A stretch of 64,000 nucleotides of DNA, taken from contig NZ_RJSE01000007.1 of assembly GCF_003725695.1 (NCBI RefSeq), forward strand, positions 62,001-126,000, in the 5' to 3' direction. This DNA comes from Nocardioides marmoriginsengisoli (GTDB lineage: Bacteria > Actinomycetota > Actinomycetes > Propionibacteriales > Nocardioidaceae). Shown piece after piece: positions 40,724 to 49,538 of this stretch (within the stretch, counting starts at the first letter, position 1; each line of letters begins with the position of its first letter). The notes beneath the pieces are model-generated. The model saw only the letters and a program-made list of their open reading frames with translations. It had not been told where the DNA came from and ran no database searches. The translations under genes and the position numbers were made by a program.

Positions 40724-41743
40724 ATGACTTCCATGATCGAGGCTCGTGGCCTGGTCCACGTGTTCCACACCAAGCAGGGCAAGGAGAAGACCGAGGTCCG
40801 CGCCGTCGACGGCGTCGACCTCGATGTCGCCGAGGGCGAGGTGGTCGGCTTCCTGGGTCCGAACGGCGCCGGCAAGACCACGACGCTGCGGATGCTGACC
40901 ACGCTGCTGACCCCGAACGAGGGCACCGCGAAGGTGGCCGGGTACGACGTCGTCACCCAGTCCGAGGACGTCCGCCGGAGCATCGGCTACGTCTCCCAGA
41001 CGGGCGGCGTCTTCTCCGGCGCCCGCGCAGGTGACGAGGTGATGGACCACGGGATGCTCTACGGCCGCACCAAGGCCGAGGTCGAGAAGCGCGGCAAGGA
41101 GCTCTTCGAGCAGCTGCAGCTGGACGGCCTCTGGACCCGGATGCCGCGGAACATGTCCGGCGGCCAGAAGCGCCGCCTCGACATCGTGATGGGCCTGATC
41201 CACGAGCCGACCCTGGTCTTCCTCGACGAGCCGACCACCGGCCTCGACCCGCAGGCCCGGGCCAACCTCTGGGAGCACATCTCCGACCTGCGCTCCAAGC
41301 GCGGGGCCACCGTGCTGCTGACCACCCACTACCTCGACGAGGCCGACGCGCTCGCCGATCGGATCGTCGTCATCGACCAGGGCCGGATCGTCGCGAACGA
41401 CACCTCGGCGAACCTCAAGGCGCAGGTCTCCGGCGACCTGGTGACGCTCGAGGTCGCCGACGCGACCCGGATCGGTGCCGCCGCAGACCAGCTGAAGAGC
41501 CTGGCCGGCGAGGTCGAGATCGCCGCCAACACCGTCAGCGGTCGGGTGGCTCGCGCCGGGCGTGCGGTTCCCGGCCTGCTGCGCGAGCTCGACCGGACCG
41601 GGATCGAGCTCGAGTCGATCGAGGTGGTCCGGCCGACCCTCGACGATGTCTTCCTGACCCTGACCGGCCGGTCCCTGCGCGACGCCGAGGCGGCCAGCGA
41701 TGCCGTGGACGCCGCCGCCGTCGAGGAAGGAGCCGCCCGATGA
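40724..41743 (+). CDS. ABC transporter ATP-binding protein, DrrA type
   Basis: This 339-residue protein has Walker A GPNGAGKTTTLRML, the signature NMSGGQKRRLDIVMGL, Walker B LVFLDEPTTGLDPQ and the switch His in LLTTHYLDEADALADR, plus a C-terminal DrrA-type regulatory domain (DUF4162-like). DrrAB systems export drugs or lipids. I choose the ATG at 40724; an in-frame start at 40694 is upstream. The permease ATG overlaps its stop (ATGA). Confidence 0.92.
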   Translation: MTSMIEARGLVHVFHTKQGKEKTEVRAVDGVDLDVAEGEVVGFLGPNGAGKTTTLRMLTTLLTPNEGTAKVAGYDVVTQSEDVRRSIGYVSQTGGVFSGARAGDEVMDHGMLYGRTKAEVEKRGKELFEQLQLDGLWTRMPRNMSGGQKRRLDIVMGLIHEPTLVFLDEPTTGLDPQARANLWEHISDLRSKRGATVLLTTHYLDEADALADRIVVIDQGRIVANDTSANLKAQVSGDLVTLEVADATRIGAAADQLKSLAGEVEIAANTVSGRVARAGRAVPGLLRELDRTGIELESIEVVRPTLDDVFLTLTGRSLRDAEAASDAVDAAAVEEGAAR

Positions 41744-42495
41744 GATTCCTCCGTGAGAGCTTCATCGTCTTCCGCCGCCAGCTGCGGATGAACCTGCGCA
41801 ACCCCGCCTGGGTGATCATCGGGATGCTCCAGCCGGTGCTCTACCTGGTGCTCTTCGGCCCGCTGCTCAAGGGTCTCGTCAACGAGCTCGGCTACGTCAA
41901 CGCCTACACGTTCTTCGTGCCCGGGTTGCTCGTCCAGCTCGGCATCTTCGGTGCCTTCTTCGCCGGGTTCAGCCTGATCGGCGAGTGGCGCGAGGGCGTG
42001 GTCGAGGCCGAGCGGGTCACCCCGGCGAGCAGGACCGCGTTGCTGGTCGGACGCCTCGCCCGCGACGTGCTGCAGCTCTTCGTGCAGGCGCTGATCCTGG
42101 TCCTGCTCGGCTGGGCGATGGGGATGGAGGCGCCGCTCAAGGGCGTCGTCTTCGGCATCGCGCTGACCCTCGTGGTCGGCGGAGCCTGCGCGGCCGCCTC
42201 CAACGCGCTCGGCCTCGCCACCAAGAGCGAGGACGTGATGGCGCCGGTGATCAACATGGTGATGATGCCGGTGCTGCTGCTCTCCGGGATCCTGCTGCCG
42301 ATGACCGTCGGGCCCAAGTGGTTGCTCAACACCAGCGACTTCATGCCGTTCCGGCACATCGTCGACGCCGTCCGGACCTCGTTCCTCGGGGACTTCGACG
42401 GGAGCGCGATCGTCTGGGGTAGCGGGTGGGCGGTCCTGCTCTGCGCGCTGGCGGTCTGGTGGGGGACGAGCACGTTCCGCAAGGAGAGTGCGTAG
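41740..42495 (+). CDS. ABC transporter permease, DrrB type
   Basis: This 251-residue protein of the ABC-2 family has six helices and the conserved EWREGVVEAERVTPASRTALLVGRL segment near the ATPase interface (shown by EWREGVVEAERV). It overlaps the ATPase gene by four bases and completes the exporter. The exported compound is unknown. Confidence 0.9.
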   Translation: MRFLRESFIVFRRQLRMNLRNPAWVIIGMLQPVLYLVLFGPLLKGLVNELGYVNAYTFFVPGLLVQLGIFGAFFAGFSLIGEWREGVVEAERVTPASRTALLVGRLARDVLQLFVQALILVLLGWAMGMEAPLKGVVFGIALTLVVGGACAAASNALGLATKSEDVMAPVINMVMMPVLLLSGILLPMTVGPKWLLNTSDFMPFRHIVDAVRTSFLGDFDGSAIVWGSGWAVLLCALAVWWGTSTFRKESA

Positions 42496-42519
42496 GGCGG
42501 TCCTGCAAACCGGGCATCA

Positions 42520-42556
42520 GCCTCCCTCCGTCTCGCTAGGCTGGACGGAGGGAGGC
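42520..42556 (+). promoter_or_regulatory. Perfect 13-base hairpin hiding the ribosome-binding site
   Basis: GCCTCCCTCCGTC and its exact complement GACGGAGGGAGGC flank an 11-base loop. The right arm carries GGAGGGAGG, the only good Shine-Dalgarno for the ATG at 42569 (or GTG at 42566). No T-run follows, so it may regulate translation; it could also end the upstream ABC operon. Confidence 0.6.
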
Positions 42557-42568
42557 CTGGGGTTCGTG

Positions 42569-43753
42569 ATGTCTGTTGCTGTACGCGCACGCGTGGTGCT
42601 GCTGACCTCTGTCCTGGTGCTGGGCGTCGCCGGGTGCGGCGGGGCGGCGGTCAAGCCGAAGGCCGGGACCTCCGGATCGGTGACGGGTTCGCCCTCCCCG
42701 GTGCAGTCGGTGGCGATGGCGCGGCCCGGGGTCTACAAGCCTTCCGGAGCGACTCCGGACATCCTCGTGCAGAGCCCGACGTCGCTGAGCGCGGCGGTGG
42801 TCCAGGGGGCGGCGCGGACCAAGGGCGTCAAGGTCAGCGAGCAGTTCTCGATGGCGACCTTCTACCGCGAGGAGGAGGCGATCACCTACGCCGCGGTGAA
42901 CCCGGCCACGTTCCGACAGTTCACCCCCGGCCCGACCGCCACCCTCAACGACGTCTGGGACCGGCTGGCCGACGGTGAGATCGCGCTCCGGCCCGACCTG
43001 CGCCAGCAGCTCGCCGAGGCCGACGACTACGTCACCCTCGGCAACGACGACAACGCCCAGCGGGCGCACATCGGTGCCTACGCGCCGCTGGTCGACCGGT
43101 CCCGGATCGGGGCGCTGCTCAACCAGCGGTGGGCCGCGCGGCTGCACATGCCGGAGGGCAACGCCCTGCTGATCTCCACCGGAAAGCTCGACCCGGCGCC
43201 GGTGCTGAAGAGCCTGCGGAAGTCCTTCGGCAAGCAGGTCTCGGTGACGCTGCTCGCGCCCAACGTCGATCCGAGCGCCGCCCTGGCGGCGGTCCTCACC
43301 GGCGGTTCGATCGCCCGGGCGGTCGGCTCCTTCACCTACACCGCGAACAAGGACGGCACCGTCAACCCGGAGGCCCGCTGGGTGCGCGAGTACATCCGCT
43401 CCGAGGTGGTGCCGATCCTCGGCAACGTCACCTGCAACAAGGCGATGCTGCCGCAGCTGCGCGCCGCCCTCGGGAGGATCCAGCGGTCCGGCCTGGCCTC
43501 GAAGATCCACCGCGGCGAGTACGGCGGCTGCTACGTGCCGCGGTTCATCGCCCGGGACCCGTCGCGGGGCCTCTCCTTCCACACCTTCGGCACCGCGATC
43601 GACCTGAACGTCCCCGGCAACCAGCGCGGCACCGTCGGGCTGATCGACCGGCGGGTGGTCCGGATCATGCAGGAGTGCGGGTTCAACTGGGGCGGCACCT
43701 GGAACTACACCGACCCGATGCACTTCGAGCTGGCTCGACTGACCGCCTGCTAG
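42569..43753 (+). CDS. Lipoprotein with VanY-like D,D-carboxypeptidase domain
   Basis: This 394-residue exported protein has a lipobox near residue 23 (LGVAGC). The last 110 residues form a Peptidase_M15 domain with the zinc and catalytic residues in SFHTFGTAIDLNVPG (His, Asp) and YTDPMHFEL (His). Such enzymes trim D-Ala from peptidoglycan stems or precursors. The first 280 residues are a domain I do not recognise. The start region is folded in a hairpin at 42520. Confidence 0.85.
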   Translation: MSVAVRARVVLLTSVLVLGVAGCGGAAVKPKAGTSGSVTGSPSPVQSVAMARPGVYKPSGATPDILVQSPTSLSAAVVQGAARTKGVKVSEQFSMATFYREEEAITYAAVNPATFRQFTPGPTATLNDVWDRLADGEIALRPDLRQQLAEADDYVTLGNDDNAQRAHIGAYAPLVDRSRIGALLNQRWAARLHMPEGNALLISTGKLDPAPVLKSLRKSFGKQVSVTLLAPNVDPSAALAAVLTGGSIARAVGSFTYTANKDGTVNPEARWVREYIRSEVVPILGNVTCNKAMLPQLRAALGRIQRSGLASKIHRGEYGGCYVPRFIARDPSRGLSFHTFGTAIDLNVPGNQRGTVGLIDRRVVRIMQECGFNWGGTWNYTDPMHFELARLTAC

Positions 43754-43760
43754 CTCGCGG

Positions 43761-44519
43761 CTAGTCCCGGAGCGAGGCTCGAAGCGCCGCCGGGAGCAGC
43801 CTGCGCGCGGCGATCAACCGTTCCGCCACCAGGACCGTGATGGTCTGCGCGGCCATGATCCCGAAGAGGACCAACACCTGGGCGGTGGCCGCCTGCACCG
43901 GGCTGCCGCCGCCGAGCATCACGCCGATGAACGCACCCGGGAGGGTGACCAGCCCGGTGGTGCTGACCTGGTCGAGTCCGGGGAGGAGCGCCTCAGGGGA
44001 GCGCCGGTGGATGATCTCGAGGATGCCCTGGGCCGGGCTCATCCCGAGCGCGAGCGAGGCCTCGTACTGGGCGTGCTCGTCGGCGAGGACGGCGTACGCG
44101 TGCCGGCCGACCAGGGTGTTCGCCGTCATCGCGTTGCCGATCACGATGCCGGCGACCGGGATGATCGCGATGCCCTCGAACGGGACCGCCCGGCTGGCCA
44201 GCACGATCGCCAGCACCGGCACCACGCCGCAGGCCATCGCGGCGGCGGCCCACGGCCACGACCTCCGGGCGCCGGTACGCCGGGAGGTGGTGAACACGCC
44301 CATCCCGAACATCGCCAGCGAGAACAGTGCCGAGAGCGCGACGCTGTCGACGACGACCTTGATCAGCAGCGCGACCACGCTGAGCTGGACCAGCGCGCGG
44401 GCCGCGGCGAGCGCCGCCGTACCGGTCAGGCCGTAGCCGGCGAACCGGTGCGCGCCGAGGGCGAGCGCCAGCAACGCCGCCAGGGCGACGGCAACCGGCC
44501 AACCCGGGTCGATGCTCAC
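43761..44519 (-). CDS. FetB/UPF0014-family ABC permease without its ATPase
   Basis: This 252-residue membrane protein has about seven helices and the family motifs ARALVQLSVVALLI, IPVAGIVIGNAMTA and STTGLVTLPGAFIGVMLGGGSP. FetB of E. coli exports iron with its ATPase FetA. No FetA-like ATPase lies next to it, and it stands alone between convergent and divergent neighbours, so a partner must be elsewhere. Its stop is 7 bases from that of the VanY-like gene. Confidence 0.85.
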   Translation of the reverse strand: MSIDPGWPVAVALAALLALALGAHRFAGYGLTGTAALAAARALVQLSVVALLIKVVVDSVALSALFSLAMFGMGVFTTSRRTGARRSWPWAAAAMACGVVPVLAIVLASRAVPFEGIAIIPVAGIVIGNAMTANTLVGRHAYAVLADEHAQYEASLALGMSPAQGILEIIHRRSPEALLPGLDQVSTTGLVTLPGAFIGVMLGGGSPVQAATAQVLVLFGIMAAQTITVLVAERLIAARRLLPAALRASLRD

Positions 44520-44604
44520 CTGCTGAGGTTAGCGAGCACCCGAGCCTGCTCGTGGTCGAGAGAGCGAAAGCTCGTTGCCGAGTGCGTAGGGGGCCAGGTC
44601 ACCG

Positions 44605-44626
44605 CGTCTCGACAGGCTCGACGTCC
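44605..44626 (+). repeat. REP-like element, copy 2
   Basis: CGTCTCGACAGGCTCGACGT plus CC matches the elements at 40633 (minus strand) and 50970 with one to two changes. It lies in the 186-base gap between the FetB-like gene and the quinone oxidoreductase. Confidence 0.65.
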
Positions 44627-44635
44627 TGGCCCGGC

Positions 44636-44672
44636 GGTCGAGGCGCGAGCGTTCGCGCGAGCCTCGAAACCC
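44636..44672. repeat. GC-rich hairpin next to REP copy 2
   Basis: GCGCGA and TCGCGC pair around a GCGT loop, flanked by the imperfect complement GGTCGAGGC/GCCTCGAAACC. With copy 2 it makes a compound palindromic element. It ends 33 bases before the quinone oxidoreductase start. Confidence 0.55.
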
Positions 44673-44705
44673 GGTGACGTTCGCGGGGGCGGTAGCGTGC
44701 GCTGC

Positions 44706-45683
44706 ATGCGCGCTGCTCAGGTGACCCGGCTCGACGGACCGCTCGCGATCGAGATCAACGAGATCGACGAGCCGACCGAGGACGGCCCGTTCGGGCCGCA
44801 GATCCTGGTCGACGTGCACGCGGTCGGGGCGTCGTTCCCGGACCTGCTGCTCAGCAAGGGCGAGTACCAGCTCAAGCCCGAGCCGCCGTTCACCCTCGGC
44901 GTCGACTTCGCCGGGGTGGTCCGCAGCGCCCCCGACGGCAGCGGGTTCGCGCCGGGTGACCGGGTCGCCTGCGTCGGCCCGTACGGCGGCGCCGGCGAGG
45001 TCGCCGCGACCGGGCCGGACAACACCTTCCCGCTCCCGGACAACATCTCCTTCGAGCAGGGCGCCGCGCTGCCGATGAACTACCTGACCGCCCAGTTCGC
45101 GCTCGCCGAGCGCGCCGGCATCCGCGAGGGCGAGACCGTCCTGGTGCACGGCGCAGCCGGCGGTGTCGGGACGGCGACCATCCAGGTCGCCAAGGGGTAC
45201 GGCGCCCGGGTGATCGGGGTCGTCTCGACCGAGGAGAAGGCCGCCGTCGCCCGTGCCGCAGGTGCCGACGACGTGGTGATGGTCGACGGGTTCCTCGCCG
45301 CGGTGAAGGAGCTGACCGGGGGAGTCGGCGTCGACATCGTGATGGACGTGGTCGGCGGGCGTCTCTTCACCGACTCGCTGCGTTCGCTGGCGCCGCAGGG
45401 CCGGCTGCTCGTGGTCGGCTTCGTCGACGGCAGCATCCCGGAGGTGAAGGTCAACCGGCTGCTGCTCAACAACACCGACGTCCGCGGTGTCGGCTGGGGC
45501 GAGTACGCGATGCGCCGGCCCGGGTACATGACCCGGCAGTGGCGCGAGCTGGAACCGATGATGGCCTCCGGGGTGATCGCGCCGCCGATCGGCGCGACCT
45601 ACGACTTCGCCGACTTCGGGCAGGCGCTGCAGGACATGGACGACCGGAAGGCGCTGGGAAAGTCGGTCATCCGGGTGCGCTGA
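44706..45683 (+). CDS. NADPH:quinone oxidoreductase-type MDR protein
   Basis: This 325-residue protein has PPFTLGVDFAGVV, the motif TVLVHGAAGGVGTATIQVAKGYGA and DVVGGRLFTDSLRSLAPQGRLLVVGF, all typical of QOR-type MDR enzymes without zinc. It should reduce quinones or enoyl compounds with NADPH. The ATG at 44706 is clear; a longer in-frame ORF from 44007 is a shadow of the FetB-like gene. Confidence 0.87.
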   Translation: MRAAQVTRLDGPLAIEINEIDEPTEDGPFGPQILVDVHAVGASFPDLLLSKGEYQLKPEPPFTLGVDFAGVVRSAPDGSGFAPGDRVACVGPYGGAGEVAATGPDNTFPLPDNISFEQGAALPMNYLTAQFALAERAGIREGETVLVHGAAGGVGTATIQVAKGYGARVIGVVSTEEKAAVARAAGADDVVMVDGFLAAVKELTGGVGVDIVMDVVGGRLFTDSLRSLAPQGRLLVVGFVDGSIPEVKVNRLLLNNTDVRGVGWGEYAMRRPGYMTRQWRELEPMMASGVIAPPIGATYDFADFGQALQDMDDRKALGKSVIRVR

Positions 45684-45721
45684 GCACTACGATCGTCGAA
45701 ACCCCTGATGAGGAGATTCCG

Positions 45722-46183
45722 ATGACCCGCACCCGCACGCTCGGCACCGTGGCCTGCGCCGCCGTACTCGCACTCTCCCTCGTCGGCTGCGGAGGCGACG
45801 ACAAGGACAAGGGCGACTCGAAGGCGCTCTCGGCGACCGAGTTCAAGGACCAGGCCAACAAGCTCTGCGCGGAGGCCTCGAAGGACACCGAGTCCTTCGG
45901 CACCGGGATCACCGAGACCTCGTCCGACGCGGACGTGACGGAGGCGATCGACAAGACCGTCGCGCGCAACAAGGAGCTGATCGACGCCATCGACGACCTC
46001 GAGGCCCCCGACGACCTGTCTGACGACGTCGACAGCATGCTGGACAGCGTCGAGGCCGGCATCGAGGAGCTGGACAAGATCTCCTCGATCGCGGACCTGA
46101 CCTCGATCGACACCAGCGCCGGGCCGTTCGCGGAGGCGGACGCGAAGGCGAAGGCGCTCGGCCTGGACACCTGCGCCGAGTAG
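45722..46183 (+). CDS. Small acidic lipoprotein of unknown function
   Basis: This 153-residue protein has a lipobox (LSLVGC, Cys near 23) and a mature part rich in Asp, Glu and Lys. Two further cysteines, in ANKLCAEAS and LDTCAE, may form a disulphide. It looks all-helical, like other actinobacterial lipoproteins of this size. Function unknown. GAGGAGATTCCG precedes the ATG. Confidence 0.75.
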   Translation: MTRTRTLGTVACAAVLALSLVGCGGDDKDKGDSKALSATEFKDQANKLCAEASKDTESFGTGITETSSDADVTEAIDKTVARNKELIDAIDDLEAPDDLSDDVDSMLDSVEAGIEELDKISSIADLTSIDTSAGPFAEADAKAKALGLDTCAE

Positions 46184-46204
46184 TCCCGCCGTCCGACCCC
46201 GGAG

Positions 46205-46243
46205 CAGTATCCGGAGGCGCGCTCGTTGCCTCGCCGGATACTG
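46205..46243. promoter_or_regulatory. Perfect 10-base inverted repeat ahead of the M13 peptidase
   Basis: CAGTATCCGG and CCGGATACTG are exact complements separated by 19 bases. The site lies between the lipoprotein stop and the GTG at 46251, only 7 bases from that start. An operator or an RNA hairpin are both possible; no T-run is present. Confidence 0.5.
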
Positions 46244-46250
46244 TGACCGG

Positions 46251-48203
46251 GTGACGATTCTTGACGACGCCCGCTCGGGCATGGACAGCGACATCCGCCC
46301 GCAGGACGACCTCTTCGGTCACGTCAACGGGACCTGGTTGGCCGAGGCGGAGATCCCCTCCGACCGCTCCTCGTGGGGCCCGTTCGTGATGCTCGCGGAC
46401 GCAGCCGAGGAGCAGGTCCGGGTGATCATCGAGGACTGTGCGGCCGGGAAGGTCGACGGCCTCGACGCCCAGAAGATCGGCGACCTGTTCGCCAGCTTCA
46501 TGGACGAGAAGCGCGTCGACGAGCTCGGCATCTCGCCGATCCTCGGCGTGCTCAAGGCGATCGAGGGACTGGACAGCCTGCTGGACCTGGCCGCCTTCCT
46601 CGGCGAGTTCGAGCGCACCGGCGGCGGTGGGGTCTTCGGCTCGTACGTCGACACCGACGACCGGGACTCGGACCGCTACCTGGTGAACATCACCCAGGGC
46701 GGCATCGGCCTGCCCGACGAGTCCTACTACCGCGAGGAGAAGTTCGAGGAGATCCGCGGCAAGTACGTCGACTACCTCGAGGCGCTGCTCACCCTCGCCG
46801 AGCGGCCGGACCCGCGGGAGACCGCCGAGACCGTCTTCGCGCTGGAGAAGCGGATCGCGGAGGGGCACTGGGAGCGCTCGGAGACCCGGGACGTCCTCAA
46901 GACCTACAACCTCACCTCGTACGCCGACCTGCGCACGGCGCTGCCGTCGTTCGACCTGGAGGTCTACGTCCGCAACCTCGGCGGCGACGCGGCGACGTTC
47001 GCCGAGTCGATCGTCCGGCAGCCGTCGTACCTGACCCACCTGGAGACGGTGCTCACCGAGACCCCGATCGAGGCCTGGCGCGCGTTCCTGACGGTGCGCG
47101 CGATCCGCTCCGCGGCGGCGTACCTGCCGGACGCCTTCGTGCAGGTCAACTTCGACTTCTACGGCCGGACCCTCTCCGGCACCCCCGAGCTGCGGGCCCG
47201 CTGGAAGCGCGGCGTCGGCCTGGTCGAGGGCGGCCTCGGCGAGGCGGTCGGTCGCGAGTACGTCGCCCGGCACTTCCCGCCGCGCTCGAAGGAGCTGATG
47301 GACGAGCTCGTCGGCAACCTGCTCGAGGCCTACCGGCAGAGCATCACCACGCTCGACTGGATGAGCGCCGAGACCAAGGAGAAGGCGTTCGAGAAGCTCG
47401 ACACCTTCGTCCCGAAGATCGGCTACCCGAAGAAGTTCCGGGACTACTCGGAGCTGATCATCGACGGCGGCGACCTGGTCGGCAACATGATCGCGATCGC
47501 CGCGTTCGAGACCGACCGCCAGCTCGGCAAGATCGGCGCTCCGGTGGACCGCGACGAGTGGTTCATGCTGCCGCAGACCGTGAACGCCTACTACAACCCC
47601 GGTACCAACGAGATCTGCTTCCCGGCCGGCATCCTGCAGAAGCCGTTCTTCGACCCGGACGCCGACCCGGCCGAGAACTACGGCGGCATCGGTGCGGTGA
47701 TCGGCCATGAGGTGGGCCACGGCTTCGACGACCAGGGCGCCCAGTACGACGGTCACGGCAACCTCAACGACTGGTGGACGCCCGCCGACAAGGAGGCGTT
47801 CGAGGTCAAGTCCAAGGCGCTGATCGAGCAGTACGACGCCTTCGAGCCGCGCAACCTGCCGGGCGAGCACGTCAACGGCGCGCTCACGGTCGGCGAGAAC
47901 ATCGGCGACCTCGGCGGCCTGACGATCGCGCACAAGGCCTACGAAATCTCGCTCGGCGGCGCGCCGGTGCCGGAGCGGGACGGGCTGACGGGGATCCAGC
48001 GGTTGTTCATGAACTGGAGCTACGTCTGGCGGACCAAGCGCCGTCGCGAGCTGGAGCAGCAGTACCTCACCACCGACCCGCACAGCCCGCCGGAGTTCCG
48101 CGCGAACATCGCCCGCAACCTCGACGAGTTCCACGCGGCCTTCGACACCAAGCCCGGAGACGGGCTCTGGCTCGACCCGGAGGACCGCGTCAGGATCTGG
48201 TGA
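46251..48203 (+). CDS. M13-family zinc metallopeptidase (PepO/neprilysin type)
   Basis: This 650-residue peptidase has no signal peptide, so it should act in the cytosol on peptides. The zinc site is HEVGH (His486, Glu487, His490) with the third ligand in ENIGD (Glu549, Asp553). The N-terminal GHVNGTWL and NAYYNPGTNEICFPAGIL blocks of the family are present. It starts with GTG next to an inverted repeat. A PQQ-like protein follows after three bases. Confidence 0.92.
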   Translation: MTILDDARSGMDSDIRPQDDLFGHVNGTWLAEAEIPSDRSSWGPFVMLADAAEEQVRVIIEDCAAGKVDGLDAQKIGDLFASFMDEKRVDELGISPILGVLKAIEGLDSLLDLAAFLGEFERTGGGGVFGSYVDTDDRDSDRYLVNITQGGIGLPDESYYREEKFEEIRGKYVDYLEALLTLAERPDPRETAETVFALEKRIAEGHWERSETRDVLKTYNLTSYADLRTALPSFDLEVYVRNLGGDAATFAESIVRQPSYLTHLETVLTETPIEAWRAFLTVRAIRSAAAYLPDAFVQVNFDFYGRTLSGTPELRARWKRGVGLVEGGLGEAVGREYVARHFPPRSKELMDELVGNLLEAYRQSITTLDWMSAETKEKAFEKLDTFVPKIGYPKKFRDYSELIIDGGDLVGNMIAIAAFETDRQLGKIGAPVDRDEWFMLPQTVNAYYNPGTNEICFPAGILQKPFFDPDADPAENYGGIGAVIGHEVGHGFDDQGAQYDGHGNLNDWWTPADKEAFEVKSKALIEQYDAFEPRNLPGEHVNGALTVGENIGDLGGLTIAHKAYEISLGGAPVPERDGLTGIQRLFMNWSYVWRTKRRRELEQQYLTTDPHSPPEFRANIARNLDEFHAAFDTKPGDGLWLDPEDRVRIW

Positions 48204-48206
48204 GCC

Positions 48207-49529
48207 ATGCCCAGTCCGTCGCTGACGTTGCCGTCGCGTTGGATCGCCGCGCTCCTGGTGGTCGGGATCGCGGGGGTTCTCGCGTTCGTCGTCGTCCAGG
48301 CGAAGGAGGGCGACGGGCCGGACCAGTGCGGCGCTGATCGCATCGCCGCGGACAGCCCGCTGCTCGACCCCGCCGGGATGAAGCAGCAGCCCGACGCGCG
48401 CCTCGACAAGCTCGCGGCCGCGGTCGGGGCGATGGGTGCGCCGTTCGGGCCGGTCCGGGCCGGCATCGGCTACAACTACGACCAGTACCTGCACCTGTAC
48501 GGCGTCACCGGCGGCGTCCTCGCCTGGACCAAGAACAACGCGCCGGTGACGATGATCGACCAGGCCGACCTCAGGGCCCGCTGGTCGTTGCGGCCGGTCG
48601 GCAAGCGCACCGCCTGGGACGCCTCGGACGACTCGTTCCTGCTGCTCGACCTGGACAAGACCAAGAGGACCCGGGTGTCGTCGTACGGGCTCGACGACGG
48701 GGCGCAGCGCTGGTGCATCCGGCTGGCGAACGCGCAGGTCGAGGGCGACCCGGTGTCCACCACGTTCCTGGACGGCGGCGACGTGCTCACCGCGCTGCGG
48801 TCCAGCAGCGGGATCACCGTCACCCGGTTGTCGGGGGACACCGGCAAGAAGGAGTGGGACCACGGCTTCAAGGGCGCCGACCGGGCCGACTTCCTCGGCC
48901 AGCTCGGTGAGGACACCGCGCTCGTCGGCGGGCACGAGGAGTCCGGGCTGGTCGGGCCCGGGCCGGCCGAGGCGGAGCCGGTGCTGACGGCGTTCTCCAC
49001 GAAGGACGGCGAGGAGGTCTGGACCTGGACGCCGGCGGACGGGTCGCTCGCCCACGTTGTCGGGGCCGCGGACGGCCGGGTGGTCGTGATGGTCTCGGTG
49101 CACGGCGGGTACGAGCTGCTCGCGCTCGACGACGAGGACGGCTCCGAGCTGTGGCGCACGCCGACCAAGGGCGACGCGCACGAGGCGACGCTGCGCGGCG
49201 GGACGATCGTCACGAAGTCCGTGGTCGGGCTCGACGGGTACGACGCCGACACCGGCGCGCTCTCCTGGAGGTTCCCGACGCCCACCGACCGCACCTACTT
49301 CCCGTACGGGTTCGTGCTCGGGCAGATGCCGTCGCTCGACGCCGACCACGTGCTGCTGCCCCGCACCGAGGCGCTCGGGGTCCTCGACCTGAGGACCGGC
49401 CGGCAGGTCGCCTACCCGATCCCGGTCGACGGCGTCAGCACGACGTACTGGCCCTACCAGCTCCTCGTCACCGACAGCCTGCTCGGCGTGGTGACGAACA
49501 CCGGCGCGGTGGTGGCGCAGCGGGAGTGA
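48207..49529 (+). CDS. Membrane-anchored PQQ-like beta-propeller protein
   Basis: This 440-residue protein has one N-terminal helix (WIAALLVVGIAGVLAFVVVQ) and an external domain with repeated blade motifs such as GGVLAWTKNN, GDTGKKEWDHGF, DGEEVWTWTP, DGSELWRTPT and DTGALSWRFP. These match PQQ_2/BamB-like eight-blade propellers, which usually act as scaffolds rather than PQQ enzymes. It is likely co-transcribed with the M13 peptidase. Confidence 0.8.
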   Translation: MPSPSLTLPSRWIAALLVVGIAGVLAFVVVQAKEGDGPDQCGADRIAADSPLLDPAGMKQQPDARLDKLAAAVGAMGAPFGPVRAGIGYNYDQYLHLYGVTGGVLAWTKNNAPVTMIDQADLRARWSLRPVGKRTAWDASDDSFLLLDLDKTKRTRVSSYGLDDGAQRWCIRLANAQVEGDPVSTTFLDGGDVLTALRSSSGITVTRLSGDTGKKEWDHGFKGADRADFLGQLGEDTALVGGHEESGLVGPGPAEAEPVLTAFSTKDGEEVWTWTPADGSLAHVVGAADGRVVVMVSVHGGYELLALDDEDGSELWRTPTKGDAHEATLRGGTIVTKSVVGLDGYDADTGALSWRFPTPTDRTYFPYGFVLGQMPSLDADHVLLPRTEALGVLDLRTGRQVAYPIPVDGVSTTYWPYQLLVTDSLLGVVTNTGAVVAQRE

Positions 49530-49538
49530 GTCGGAGGG

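Noticed and set aside
45909-49349. A 1146-codon frame on the minus strand
   Set aside because: It is antisense to the lipoprotein, M13 peptidase and PQQ-like genes, all of which have clear motifs; composition is Arg/Val-rich with no domain.
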